From Lactobacillales bacterium (GTDB taxonomy: Bacteria; Bacillota; Bacilli; Lactobacillales; Vagococcaceae), in assembly GCA_015655485.1 (NCBI GenBank), contig JAATEZ010000497.1, positions 1 to 6,302 of the forward strand: DNA of 6,302 nucleotides, in the 5' to 3' direction. Below are positions 1 to 6,161 of this stretch, in pieces. The first letter of the stretch is position 1; each line of letters begins with the position of its first letter. The position numbers and the translations under genes were made by a program. The notes below the pieces were generated by a model. The model searched no databases. It saw only the letters and a program-made list of their open reading frames with translations, and was not told the origin of the DNA.

Positions 1-320
1 TCCTTTTGCGCAATAGTAGCAGCCAAGCGGGAAGTGAATTTTTGCCAATGGATATAGGACGAGCCTAAGAATCTGTAAAGTGTGTCCTTTTGAAAAGGGA
101 CTTCTTTCGAATGTATCCGCTTATTCATGTACATGGAGCGGTTCGTAAAGATAAGGCTCACCAAATAGGTGAACAGCTCTCCACCATCAAAGCCTTTTTC
201 TTTTTGCGGCATACAACACTTCAACAGTTTGACAACTGAATAATTTTGAAAGAATACGGAAATCCTTTGAGAAACAGTCCCTTCTTTTTCTGTCGGATAT
301 GGTATAATTTTCATAGACAT
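1..320 (-). CDS. Insertion-sequence transposase, N-terminal part (runs off left edge)
   Basis: Reading the minus strand from ATG at 320 gives an uninterrupted frame of about 106 residues to the window edge, so the gene is partial: its C-terminal part lies outside. It starts MSMKIIPYPTEKEG and contains the segments FTNRSMYMN and KDTLYRFLGSSYIHWQKF. These resemble the N-terminal region of IS4-like DDE transposases of Firmicutes, where a KDxxYRFLN-type motif precedes the catalytic domain. The DDE residues themselves would be downstream and cannot be checked. GGGAGGG (324-330) lies just upstream. The ATG at 314 has the better spacing (9 bases); ATG 320 is the longest form. The gene points away from the cas operon and occupies the side where cas3 is normally found in type I-C loci. 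The transposase call is fairly secure from sequence character; the family name is from memory and less so. Intactness of the element is unknown. Confidence 0.75.
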   Translation of the reverse strand, partial: MSMKIIPYPTEKEGTVSQRISVFFQNYSVVKLLKCCMPQKEKGFDGGELFTYLVSLIFTNRSMYMNKRIHSKEVPFQKDTLYRFLGSSYIHWQKFTSRLAATIAQK

Positions 321-429
321 GGACCCTCCCGGTAATTGTTTTTGAGATGACTCAATTATACCAAAGAGGAGGGCTTTCATGTCCTTTTTTCTGGGAAAAA
401 GCTAGGCTACAGCTGTGCTTTCAACGATT
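321..429. other. Non-coding stretch with the probable end of the IS element
   Basis: This stretch between the transposase start and the cas promoter has no sizeable open frame. One terminal inverted repeat of the IS should lie here or slightly further right, but its partner is outside the window, so the exact end and any target-site duplication cannot be assigned. I found no recognisable cas3 tail in any of the three forward frames; all contain stops. Confidence 0.35.
355..383 (-). promoter_or_regulatory. Candidate promoter of the transposase gene
   Basis: On the minus strand a perfect -10 box TATAAT lies at 360-355, about 35 bases before the transposase ATG. Seventeen bases further upstream the -35 position reads GACATG (383-378), a poor match to TTGACA. 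A weak promoter is usual for IS transposases. Position and -10 are seen; activity is inferred. Confidence 0.4.
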
Positions 430-458
430 TTGTGTGTGCGAAGTTTTAGTTATATAAT
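430..458 (+). promoter_or_regulatory. Candidate promoter of the cas operon
   Basis: A perfect -10 box TATAAT is at 453-458, and TTGTGT at 430-435 is a half match to TTGACA with the ideal 17-base spacer. Transcription would start near 465, leaving a leader RNA of about 105 bases before the cas5c start. It is the best sigma-A-like site between the IS and cas5c. If real, the operon begins at cas5c and does not depend on an upstream cas3 promoter. Activity is inferred. Confidence 0.5.
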
Positions 459-462
459 ATGC

Positions 463-482
463 TTGCTTTTAAAAAAAAGCAA
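463..482 (+). repeat. Short AT-rich inverted repeat at the predicted transcript start
   Basis: TTGCTTTT (463-470) and AAAAGCAA (475-482) form a perfect 8-base-pair stem with an AAAA loop. It lies directly after the candidate -10 box, so it would be at the very 5' end of the cas mRNA, or could be an operator for a dimeric repressor. With only two G-C pairs and no long T run after it, it is a poor terminator. Confidence 0.4.
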
Positions 483-485
483 TTT

Positions 486-536
486 CTACAATTGGTCTAA
501 ATGTGTTTTTCACCTTTCACTTTAGGCTGATTGTAG
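486..536 (+). promoter_or_regulatory. Long RNA hairpin in the 5' untranslated region of the cas operon
   Basis: The arms CTACAATTGGTCTAAA (486-501) and TTTAGGCTGATTGTAG (521-536) pair over all 16 positions in RNA when three G-U wobbles are allowed (493/529, 494/528, 496/526). After a one-base bulge at 502, GTG (503-505) pairs with CAC (518-520), leaving a 12-base loop at 506-517. The wobbles work only in the + strand transcript; on the other strand they are A-C mismatches. This points to a structured RNA rather than a DNA operator. It ends 33 bases before the cas5c start and no T run follows, so it is unlikely to be a simple terminator. The pairing is seen in the sequence; a role in RNA stability, translation control or protein binding is inference. 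Confidence 0.55.
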
Positions 537-558
537 TAAAAATATAAAATTTATTGAA

Positions 559-563
559 AGGAG
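559..563 (+). promoter_or_regulatory. Ribosome binding site of cas5c
   Basis: AGGAG lies 6 bases before the GTG at 570 and fixes this non-ATG start. No in-frame ATG is nearby, and the TTG at 568 is followed at once by TGA. Confidence 0.8.
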
Positions 564-569
564 AAAATT

Positions 570-1280
570 GTGAAAAATCAAATCAGTTTTTTAGTTTATG
601 GCGATTATGCTTTGTTTACTGATCCAGTGACTAAAATGGGTGGCGAGAAGTTTTCATATCAAGTGCCGACGTATCAAAGTCTAAAGGGAATTACTGAAAG
701 CATTTACTGGAAGCCGACCATCACTTATGTTGTAGATGAAGTTCGCGTGATGAATCCCATTCAGATGGAATCAAAAGGAATTCGCCCAATGGACTACAAT
801 GACAGCAGCAAAAGCAACTTGTCGTATTATACTTATCTAAGAAAAGTTGCCTATCAAGTAAAAGTTCACTTTATTTTCAATGAACAGCGGCCAGATCTGC
901 AAAAAGATTGGAATGAGGATAAACATTACGCCATTTTAAAACGATCGATCGAAGCCGGCGGCAGGAGAGATATTTTTTTAGGAACAAGAGAATGTCAGGG
1001 GTATGTGGAACCTTGTCGATTTGGTGAAGGAGCAGGTCACTATGATGATTATGAAGGTGAAATTCATTTTGGCGCCATGGTCCATGGTATCAACTATCCG
1101 GATGAAACTGGCAGAGATGAGTTGGAAATCCGTTTGTGGCAGCCTAAAATGAAAAAGGGCTCTATCAAGTTTATCAAGCCTGAAGAATGCACAATCGTAA
1201 AATCAATCAAGACAATGAAAGCAAAAGAGTTTTCTTTTGATTCAATTCAGAGCGTCGATGAATTATTTGAACAACTATAA
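570..1280 (+). CDS. cas5c: Cas5c (Cas5d), crRNA-processing endoribonuclease and Cascade subunit
   Basis: In type I-C systems this RAMP protein replaces Cas6: it cuts the precursor crRNA at the base of the repeat hairpin and stays bound to the 5' handle inside Cascade. The 236-residue length is normal for the family. The N-terminal ferredoxin-like domain carries VPTYQSLKGITESIYWKP (residues 32-49), and DKHY is at 117-120. Y46, K118 and H119 match the Tyr-Lys-His residues (Y46, K116, H117) reported for Bacillus halodurans Cas5d, so cleavage activity is expected. A further family segment, FLGTRECQGYVEPC, is at 136-149. The start codon is GTG, supported by AGGAG six bases upstream. It is the first gene of the operon and 21 bases separate it from cas8c. 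In most type I-C loci cas3 stands immediately before it; here a hairpin-bearing non-coding stretch and a divergent IS stand there instead. Confidence 0.96.
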   Translation: MKNQISFLVYGDYALFTDPVTKMGGEKFSYQVPTYQSLKGITESIYWKPTITYVVDEVRVMNPIQMESKGIRPMDYNDSSKSNLSYYTYLRKVAYQVKVHFIFNEQRPDLQKDWNEDKHYAILKRSIEAGGRRDIFLGTRECQGYVEPCRFGEGAGHYDDYEGEIHFGAMVHGINYPDETGRDELEIRLWQPKMKKGSIKFIKPEECTIVKSIKTMKAKEFSFDSIQSVDELFEQL

Positions 1281-1288
1281 CAAAAGAG

Positions 1289-1293
1289 AGGAG
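1289..1293 (+). promoter_or_regulatory. Ribosome binding site of cas8c
   Basis: AGGAG, within AGAGGAG, lies 8 bases before the TTG at 1302. The spacing and the family-typical N-terminus MTWLLDLYKTYE support TTG as the true start. Confidence 0.8.
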
Positions 1294-1301
1294 AAAAAAA
1301 A

Positions 1302-3239
1302 TTGACGTGGTTGTTAGACTTATATAAAACATATGAAGAAAACGAAGATCAAGTAGGGAAAATTGAATTCAATCGTTTTGAACAAGAATATGTTCTTTTA
1401 CCAGAAGCGCACACCTATCAAACAGCGCATGTTGAAATTACGTTAGATAGTGTAGGGAAATTATTTTCTGCCAGAGTATTGGAGAAAGGAACTGGCAATA
1501 CAGTTATCCCATGTACAATCGATTCTTCAACACGTTCTAGTGCTCCGGTGCCTCATGCTCTTCACGATAATTTACAGTACGTAGCGGGAGACTATGAAGC
1601 TTTTGGCGGAAAAATAAAAGCAGGAAATCATCCTTACCAAGACTATTTGGGCAATCTCAAAGCTTGGTGCGAGTCAGAAGATCGACATCCTAAGGTAGTG
1701 GCGATTTATAATTATGTGAAAAAGGGCCAATTGATTGCCGACTTAACCGAACATGGCATACTTTTTTCACTTGATCATAAATTAGTATCAAAATGGAATA
1801 AAGATTTAGAAAATGAATATGGCGATAAATCAGAAATTTTTAAGGCTCTTGTTGGCGATCAATTCAGTACTTTTGTCCGATTTAATGTTCTTAATCCAGA
1901 CCCTCAAAAAAGAACGGAGAAGGTTTGGGAAGATTCATCTGTTTTTGAATCCTATGTCCATTATTACGAAAAACAATTAACGGATAAGGAGTTATGTTAT
2001 GTTACCGGGAAAAAATTACCCAGTACAGAAAAACACCCTTCCAAAATTCGGTATGGTGGTGATATGGCCAAACTTATCTCTGGAAACGATAGTTCAGGGT
2101 TTACGTTTCGCGGCAGATTTTCAAATAAGGAAGATGTAGCAACGATCAGTTATGATGTTTCACAAAAAGCTCATAATGCATTGAAATGGTTGATCACTAA
2201 GCAGGGAAAAGTGATCGATGGTCGAGTATTTTTAACATGGGGAAGCAGACATGATGGCAATGAAACGGTTGAAGTTCCCTCTCCCAGTGAAGATTTGTTT
2301 ACAGAATTAGGATTAACATTTACAGAAACGGAAGCAGAGACGAAAAAAGATTTAGGCGATCCAACGCATCAATACTTCGCTAAAGAATTGCAAAAGGCTT
2401 TGGCTGGATATAGAGGAAATTTGCAACACCAAGATAACGTCTATGTGATGCTTCTAGACGCTGCAACTCCCGGAAGAATGTCAATTGTCTATTATCGTTC
2501 CATAGAAAAGGAACTATATTTTGAAAGAATTCAAAATTGGCATAATACTTGTTGGTGGCGTCATTCATTTCGCAAAAATAAAGATGGAGAACGAGTGACT
2601 TTTTATGGCGCTCCTGCTACTCGAGATATTGCTGGCGCGGCTTATGGACCCAATGTTAGTGATAAACTGACAAAAAATTTGATGGAAAGAATGTTGCCTT
2701 GTATAGTGGACGGGAAAAAAATTCCATTAGATATTGTCAATAGTATTTTAAACAGAACGTCAAATCCTTTATCTGTTGAAAAATGGGAATGGGAGAAAAA
2801 TTTAAGTATTGCCTGTGCCATTATGCATAAGCATTATGAAAAGGAGGAATTTACTGTGCCGCTAGATAAAAATCAAAAAGATCGAAATTATTTGTTTGGA
2901 AGGTTATTGGCTGTAGCGGATGTATTAGAAAATAGAGTTCTGACTCAGGAGAATGCGGGAAGATCTACGAATGCATTTCGTTATATGAATGCTTTTTCTA
3001 AACACCCTCTAACTACGTGGAGGATTATCCAAGAAAGCATCGCTCCCTATCAAGTAAAATTGGGTGCAAAGGGTATTTACTATAAAGCAATCATTGATGA
3101 AATCGGCAATTCTTTTGAATTCGAGGGTTACAGTGATAAAGCATTGAATGGAAAATTTTTATTAGGTTATTATAGTCAACGTTATGATTTGTATCAGAAA
3201 AAAGAAGACAAAATAGAAAATACAAAAGTAGAGGAGTAG
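1302..3239 (+). CDS. cas8c: Cas8c (Csd1), large subunit of type I-C Cascade
   Basis: Cas8c recognises the PAM and helps open the target duplex in the type I-C effector complex. The 645-residue product has family landmarks in order: MTWLLDLYKTYE at the N-terminus, CYVTGKKLP (from C232) followed by HPSKIRYGG and AKLISGNDSSGFTFRGRF, SQKAHNALKWL (from S287), and WHNTCWWRH (413-421). Length fits the Csd1 family. It starts at TTG with a good Shine-Dalgarno site; TTG is a weak initiator and may keep the large subunit scarce, as its single copy per complex would need. The last 127 codons follow a perfect internal ribosome binding site and very likely also encode the separate small subunit Cas11c (see 2856-3239). 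The stop lies 7 bases before cas7c. The frame is intact. Confidence 0.96.
   Translation: MTWLLDLYKTYEENEDQVGKIEFNRFEQEYVLLPEAHTYQTAHVEITLDSVGKLFSARVLEKGTGNTVIPCTIDSSTRSSAPVPHALHDNLQYVAGDYEAFGGKIKAGNHPYQDYLGNLKAWCESEDRHPKVVAIYNYVKKGQLIADLTEHGILFSLDHKLVSKWNKDLENEYGDKSEIFKALVGDQFSTFVRFNVLNPDPQKRTEKVWEDSSVFESYVHYYEKQLTDKELCYVTGKKLPSTEKHPSKIRYGGDMAKLISGNDSSGFTFRGRFSNKEDVATISYDVSQKAHNALKWLITKQGKVIDGRVFLTWGSRHDGNETVEVPSPSEDLFTELGLTFTETEAETKKDLGDPTHQYFAKELQKALAGYRGNLQHQDNVYVMLLDAATPGRMSIVYYRSIEKELYFERIQNWHNTCWWRHSFRKNKDGERVTFYGAPATRDIAGAAYGPNVSDKLTKNLMERMLPCIVDGKKIPLDIVNSILNRTSNPLSVEKWEWEKNLSIACAIMHKHYEKEEFTVPLDKNQKDRNYLFGRLLAVADVLENRVLTQENAGRSTNAFRYMNAFSKHPLTTWRIIQESIAPYQVKLGAKGIYYKAIIDEIGNSFEFEGYSDKALNGKFLLGYYSQRYDLYQKKEDKIENTKVEE
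2841..2847 (+). promoter_or_regulatory. Internal ribosome binding site within cas8c
   Basis: AAGGAGG, a full match to the anti-Shine-Dalgarno core, lies inside the cas8c frame (it encodes part of YEKEEF) and 8 bases before an in-frame GTG at 2856. It is as strong as any site before the annotated starts in this operon. Confidence 0.8.
2856..3239 (+). CDS. cas11c: Cas11c, small Cascade subunit from an internal start in cas8c
   Basis: Type I-C and some other type I systems are known to make the small subunit by independent translation of the 3' part of the large-subunit gene. Here GTG at 2856 is in the cas8c frame (codon 519) and follows AAGGAGG with 8-base spacing. It would give a 127-residue protein beginning MPLDKNQKDRNYLFGRLLAV, a size in the expected range of about 120-130 residues. 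The segment looks mainly helical, with a charged C-terminus (KKEDKIENTKVEE), in keeping with an all-helical Cas11. In the complex, Cas11 copies would lie along the Cas7 backbone and hold the non-target strand. The site, spacing and frame are seen; that it is used is inferred from the precedent. Simple ORF calling would miss it because it overlaps cas8c entirely. Confidence 0.8.
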   Translation: MPLDKNQKDRNYLFGRLLAVADVLENRVLTQENAGRSTNAFRYMNAFSKHPLTTWRIIQESIAPYQVKLGAKGIYYKAIIDEIGNSFEFEGYSDKALNGKFLLGYYSQRYDLYQKKEDKIENTKVEE

Positions 3240-3246
3240 AAGAAAG

Positions 3247-4098
3247 ATGGGACAGTTATCACATAAAATTGATTTTACAGTAGTTTTTTCCGTAAAGAAT
3301 GCCAATCCAAATGGGGATCCATTAAATGGAAACAGACCTAGACAAGATTTCGAAGGTTATGGTGAATTATCCGATGTTTGCATTAAACGCAAGATTCGCA
3401 ATCGACTGCAAGATTTGGGTGAAAAAATTTTTGTACAGTCGAATGATCGTAATGATGACGGATTTAAAAGTTTAAAAGATCGGGCAGATGGAGTGGAAGA
3501 ATTAGCTAAAATTGCTAAAGATAAAGCAAAAAATGCCGATTTATATGCAAAGGTAGCAAGTGAAAACTGGATCGATGTCAGAAGTTTTGGACAAGTATTT
3601 GCTTTTAAAGGCCTTGATTTGTCCGTTGGCGTAAGAGGACCAGTGTCTATTCAAACAGCAGTCAGTGTTTTGCCAGTTGATATCACTAGTATGCAGATCA
3701 CGAAAAGTGTGAATTCGGTTACTGGGGATAAAAAAGGCTCGGATACGATGGGAACTAAACATTTTGTTGATTTTGGTATATATGTGTTTAATGGCAGCAT
3801 CAATACTCAATTAGCTGAGAAGACCGGTTTTACTGAGGAAGACGCAGAAAAAATCAAAGAAGCTTTGCGAACTTTATTTGAAAATGACGCCTCATCCGCC
3901 AGACCAGATGGAAGCATGGAAGTATTGAAAGTATTTTGGTGGGAACATCCATCAAAATTAGGCAAATACTCTTCAGCTAAAGTTCACAAATCAGTGACAG
4001 TTAAGGAAAAAATTGATAAACCCAAGACTGCAGAAGACTTTTCAATCACTATAACTCCGCTTGAAGGAATAGAATTAGAAGAAATAGCTGGTCAATAG
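3247..4098 (+). CDS. cas7c: Cas7c (Csd2), backbone subunit of type I-C Cascade
   Basis: Several Cas7c copies polymerise along the crRNA spacer to form the helical backbone of Cascade. The 283-residue product is of usual length and shows the Csd2/Csh2-type RAMP signatures: FSVKNANPNGDPLNGNRPR near residues 14-32, then YGELSDVCIKRKIRNRLQD, and RGPVSIQTAVSVLPVDITSM from R130. The conserved ITKSVNS segment follows. The start is ATG, 7 bases after the cas8c stop, with GAGGAG (3231-3236) at the end of cas8c as its ribosome binding site. The ATG start contrasts with the GTG and TTG of cas5c and cas8c and fits the need for more copies of this subunit. No truncation or frameshift. Confidence 0.96.
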   Translation: MGQLSHKIDFTVVFSVKNANPNGDPLNGNRPRQDFEGYGELSDVCIKRKIRNRLQDLGEKIFVQSNDRNDDGFKSLKDRADGVEELAKIAKDKAKNADLYAKVASENWIDVRSFGQVFAFKGLDLSVGVRGPVSIQTAVSVLPVDITSMQITKSVNSVTGDKKGSDTMGTKHFVDFGIYVFNGSINTQLAEKTGFTEEDAEKIKEALRTLFENDASSARPDGSMEVLKVFWWEHPSKLGKYSSAKVHKSVTVKEKIDKPKTAEDFSITITPLEGIELEEIAGQ

Positions 4099-4101
4099 AT
4101 T

Positions 4102-4764
4102 ATGGTAGTTTATTCAGAAGATGATTATTTAATGATTTCTGGTATCCAACATTTTTTGTTTTGCAAACGCCAGTGGGCACTGATCCACATAGAACAATTA
4201 TGGAAAGAAAATGTTTTAACACTTGAGGGCCAATATTTGCATGAAAAGGCCGATCAACCGTCTATTCGTGAAAAACGCGGCGACAAAATAATTGTCCGAG
4301 CACTGCCTGTCCACTCCCCCGTTTTAGGAGTTAATGGGATTTGTGATATAGTGGAATTTATTCAGGATGATCAAGGGGTTTCAGTATTAGATTATCCTGA
4401 AAAATATCGGGCGATCCCGATAGAGTATAAACATGGAAAGCCGAAATATGATTTGTCTGATACAATGCAGCTTACCGCACAGGCGATGTGTCTGGAAGAA
4501 ATGTTAGCCTGTGCTAAAATTGAAACAGGTTTTATCTATTATCATGAAGTGAGGTATAGAGAAGAGATTCAATTATCAGATGACATCAGAGAAAAATTGA
4601 AAGAAAATCTTGGAGAAATGCATCAGTATTTTGAAAGAAGATGGACTCCTAAAGTAAAAACAGGACCATTTTGCAAGAAATGTTCATTGATCGATCTATG
4701 TTTACCAGAGCTAAATAAGAAAAAGTCAGTTAAAAGCTATATAGAAGGGAAGCTGAAGGAATGA
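4102..4764 (+). CDS. cas4: Cas4, RecB-like Fe-S nuclease of spacer acquisition
   Basis: Cas4 associates with Cas1-Cas2 in type I-C systems, trims prespacer ends and selects those next to a correct PAM. The 220-residue protein has all expected features: cysteine C21 in FCKRQW and C191, C194 and C200 in a C-terminal cluster, together the four ligands of a 4Fe-4S centre. The nuclease residues are H47 (GxxxH), D82 in GICDIVEF, E108 and K110 in PIEYKHGKPK, and Q123/Q127 in the QxxxQ helix. It is therefore predicted to be active. It begins 3 bases after the cas7c stop and has no clear Shine-Dalgarno site, so translation probably depends on ribosomes finishing cas7c. It overlaps cas1 by 4 bases (ATGA). 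Confidence 0.95.
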   Translation: MVVYSEDDYLMISGIQHFLFCKRQWALIHIEQLWKENVLTLEGQYLHEKADQPSIREKRGDKIIVRALPVHSPVLGVNGICDIVEFIQDDQGVSVLDYPEKYRAIPIEYKHGKPKYDLSDTMQLTAQAMCLEEMLACAKIETGFIYYHEVRYREEIQLSDDIREKLKENLGEMHQYFERRWTPKVKTGPFCKKCSLIDLCLPELNKKKSVKSYIEGKLKE

Positions 4765-5792
4765 GAAAACTGTTAAATACTCTTTTTGTAACAACTCCTG
4801 AAGCTTATCTTTCTTTGGATGGTGAAAATATTGTCATTTTTAAAGAAAAAGAACGTTTGGGAAGAGTTCCGCTTCATAATCTTGAATCGATTGTGACGAT
4901 GGGCTACACAGGTGCAAGCCCGGCCTTAATGGGTGCCTGTATGAAAAAAAATATTTCTTTAGTTTTTTTGTCATCGAGCGGCCGCTACCGTGGAAGAGTT
5001 ATTGGAGAGAGCAGAGGCAATGTTGTTTTACGGAAAAAGCAATATCATATCTCTGAAAATGAAAAAGAAAGTTGTAAAATCGCAAGAAACTTTATTATCG
5101 GCAAATTGTACAATCAGCGATGGATGCTTGAAAGAATGACTAGAGATCATGCCTTAAGAATTAATGTGGATCAGTTCAAGCTGATTTCTTCTGAGTTAAA
5201 GCAGTTTATTGTAAATGTCAGAGAAAATGAGGATTTAGAATCTTTAAGAGGAATCGAAGGGCAGGCAGCAACACGCTATTTCTTACTTTTTGATCAAATG
5301 ATTTTACAGCAAAAAGAGGATTTTGGATTTTATGGGAGGAACAGGCGTCCACCATTAGATAATGTCAATGCCATGCTATCATTTGCATATACCTTACTTG
5401 CAAATGATGTTGCTTCTGCTTTAGAAACAGTTGGATTGGATGCCTACGTCGGTTTTCTCCATAGAGATCGTCCAGGAAGAGTTTCATTAGCTTTGGATCT
5501 GATGGAAGAGCTGCGTGGTATTTACGCGGATCGGTTTGTCCTGACATTGATCAATAAAAAAATATTAAGTAGTAAAGATTTTATTCATAAGGAAAATCAA
5601 GCGGTCATTCTCACTGAAAATGCAAGAAAAAAAATTATTTCTTCTTGGCAGGAGAAAAAGCAAGAAAAAATTCAGCATCCTTTTTTAAACGAAAAAATTC
5701 AATGGGGCTTAGTTCCTTATTCACAAGCACTTTTATTGGCGCGGTTTCTTAGAGGCGATTTGGATGAATATCCGCCGTTTTTATGGAAGTAG
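4761..5792 (+). CDS. cas1: Cas1, CRISPR integrase
   Basis: Cas1 catalyses insertion of prespacers at the leader end of the array, as a complex of Cas1 dimers bridged by a Cas2 dimer. The 343-residue product is normal in length for Cas1c. It has the N-terminal beta domain (MRKLLNTLFVTTPEAYLSLDG) and the C-terminal helical domain with the metal-binding residues E166 (IEGQAATRYF), H234 (GFLHRDRPGR) and D246 (ALDLMEELR). Their spacing closely matches E141/H208/D221 of E. coli Cas1, so activity is expected. The ATG overlaps the cas4 stop as ATGA, with AAGGGA about 10 bases upstream, a sign of translational coupling. It is followed by cas2 after 13 bases. Confidence 0.97.
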   Translation: MRKLLNTLFVTTPEAYLSLDGENIVIFKEKERLGRVPLHNLESIVTMGYTGASPALMGACMKKNISLVFLSSSGRYRGRVIGESRGNVVLRKKQYHISENEKESCKIARNFIIGKLYNQRWMLERMTRDHALRINVDQFKLISSELKQFIVNVRENEDLESLRGIEGQAATRYFLLFDQMILQQKEDFGFYGRNRRPPLDNVNAMLSFAYTLLANDVASALETVGLDAYVGFLHRDRPGRVSLALDLMEELRGIYADRFVLTLINKKILSSKDFIHKENQAVILTENARKKIISSWQEKKQEKIQHPFLNEKIQWGLVPYSQALLLARFLRGDLDEYPPFLWK

Positions 5793-5805
5793 GTGAACAA
5801 AACTT

Positions 5806-6096
5806 ATGATGGTTTTAATTACGTATGACGTTGCCACGACGAGCGCTGCAGGACGGAAAAGATTGCGTAAAGTTGCAAAAAAATGCCAAGATTTCGGACA
5901 ACGTGTCCAAAACTCTGTATTTGAATGTGTGTTGGATGCGACACAATTAGTTCAGTTAAAAAAAGAATTAAAAGAACTGATTGATGAGAGTGAAGATAGT
6001 TTGAGATTCTATATATTGGGAAATTCTTATAAAAACAAAATAGAACATGTTGGGACTAAAAAATCTTTTGATGTTGAAGGACCATTAATATTGTAG
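5806..6096 (+). CDS. cas2: Cas2, structural partner of Cas1 in integration
   Basis: The 96-residue ferredoxin-like protein starts MMVLITYDV, with D8 the family's conserved aspartate after the first beta strand. It continues with RKRLRKVAKKC, the segment GQRVQNSVFEC and a C-terminal HVGTKKSFDVEGPLIL, all typical of type I-C Cas2. Cas2 dimers bridge two Cas1 dimers; nuclease activity is not needed for integration. The start at 5806 has AGGTGA (5791-5796) nine bases upstream, overlapping the cas1 stop; the second ATG at 5809 is possible but less well spaced. YDVATTSAAG replaces the more usual YDVNT or YDVST. It is the last cas gene; the leader begins directly after it. Confidence 0.96.
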   Translation: MMVLITYDVATTSAAGRKRLRKVAKKCQDFGQRVQNSVFECVLDATQLVQLKKELKELIDESEDSLRFYILGNSYKNKIEHVGTKKSFDVEGPLIL

Positions 6097-6109
6097 TTAA
6101 ATTTTACTA

Positions 6110-6152
6110 GTGCGAATAGATAGTACCCATGATTTTTCTGGGGGATTCGCAC
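6110..6152. repeat. Inverted repeat just after cas2
   Basis: GTGCGAAT (6110-6117) and ATTCGCAC (6145-6152) are perfect inverted copies; inside them CCCA (6126-6129) can pair with TGGG (6139-6142). No T run follows directly, so it is not a standard terminator. From memory, similar GTGCGAA...TTCGCAC pairs stand between cas2 and the array in other type I-C loci, which would suggest a conserved leader element; I could not verify this here. Confidence 0.65.
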
Positions 6153-6155
6153 CAA

Positions 6156-6161
6156 TATAAT
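6156..6161 (+). promoter_or_regulatory. Candidate -10 box of the array promoter
   Basis: TATAAT stands about 105 bases before the first repeat. The matching -35 region (6133-6138, TTTTTC) is poor and lies inside the inverted repeat at 6110-6152. It could drive pre-crRNA transcription, perhaps with help from a factor bound at that repeat, but the array may also be read through from the cas operon. Confidence 0.35.

Noticed and set aside
463..482. Intrinsic terminator of an upstream gene
   Set aside because: The stem is almost all A-T and no T run follows; it also lies just after a good -10 box, which fits a 5' end better.
406..522. Forward open stretch of 39 codons upstream of cas5c, considered as a cas3 remnant
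   Set aside because: The translation is low in complexity, shows no Cas3 motif, and the stretch contains the promoter and hairpins; the other two frames are also closed by stops.
543..548. TATAAA as a second -10 box before cas5c
   Set aside because: Transcription would start inside or at the ribosome binding site (559-563), and no acceptable -35 is present; the sequence is probably just AT-rich spacer.
2380..2568. Minus-strand open frame of 62 codons inside cas8c
   Set aside because: It lies wholly within a conserved cas8c segment (including WHNTCWWRH), has no family resemblance and no supporting signals.
3541..3810. Minus-strand open frame of 89 codons inside cas7c
   Set aside because: A shadow of the conserved cas7c frame; no recognisable protein features.
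5365..5547. Minus-strand open frame of 60 codons inside cas1
   Set aside because: It overlaps the Cas1 active-site region antisense; no evidence of an independent gene.
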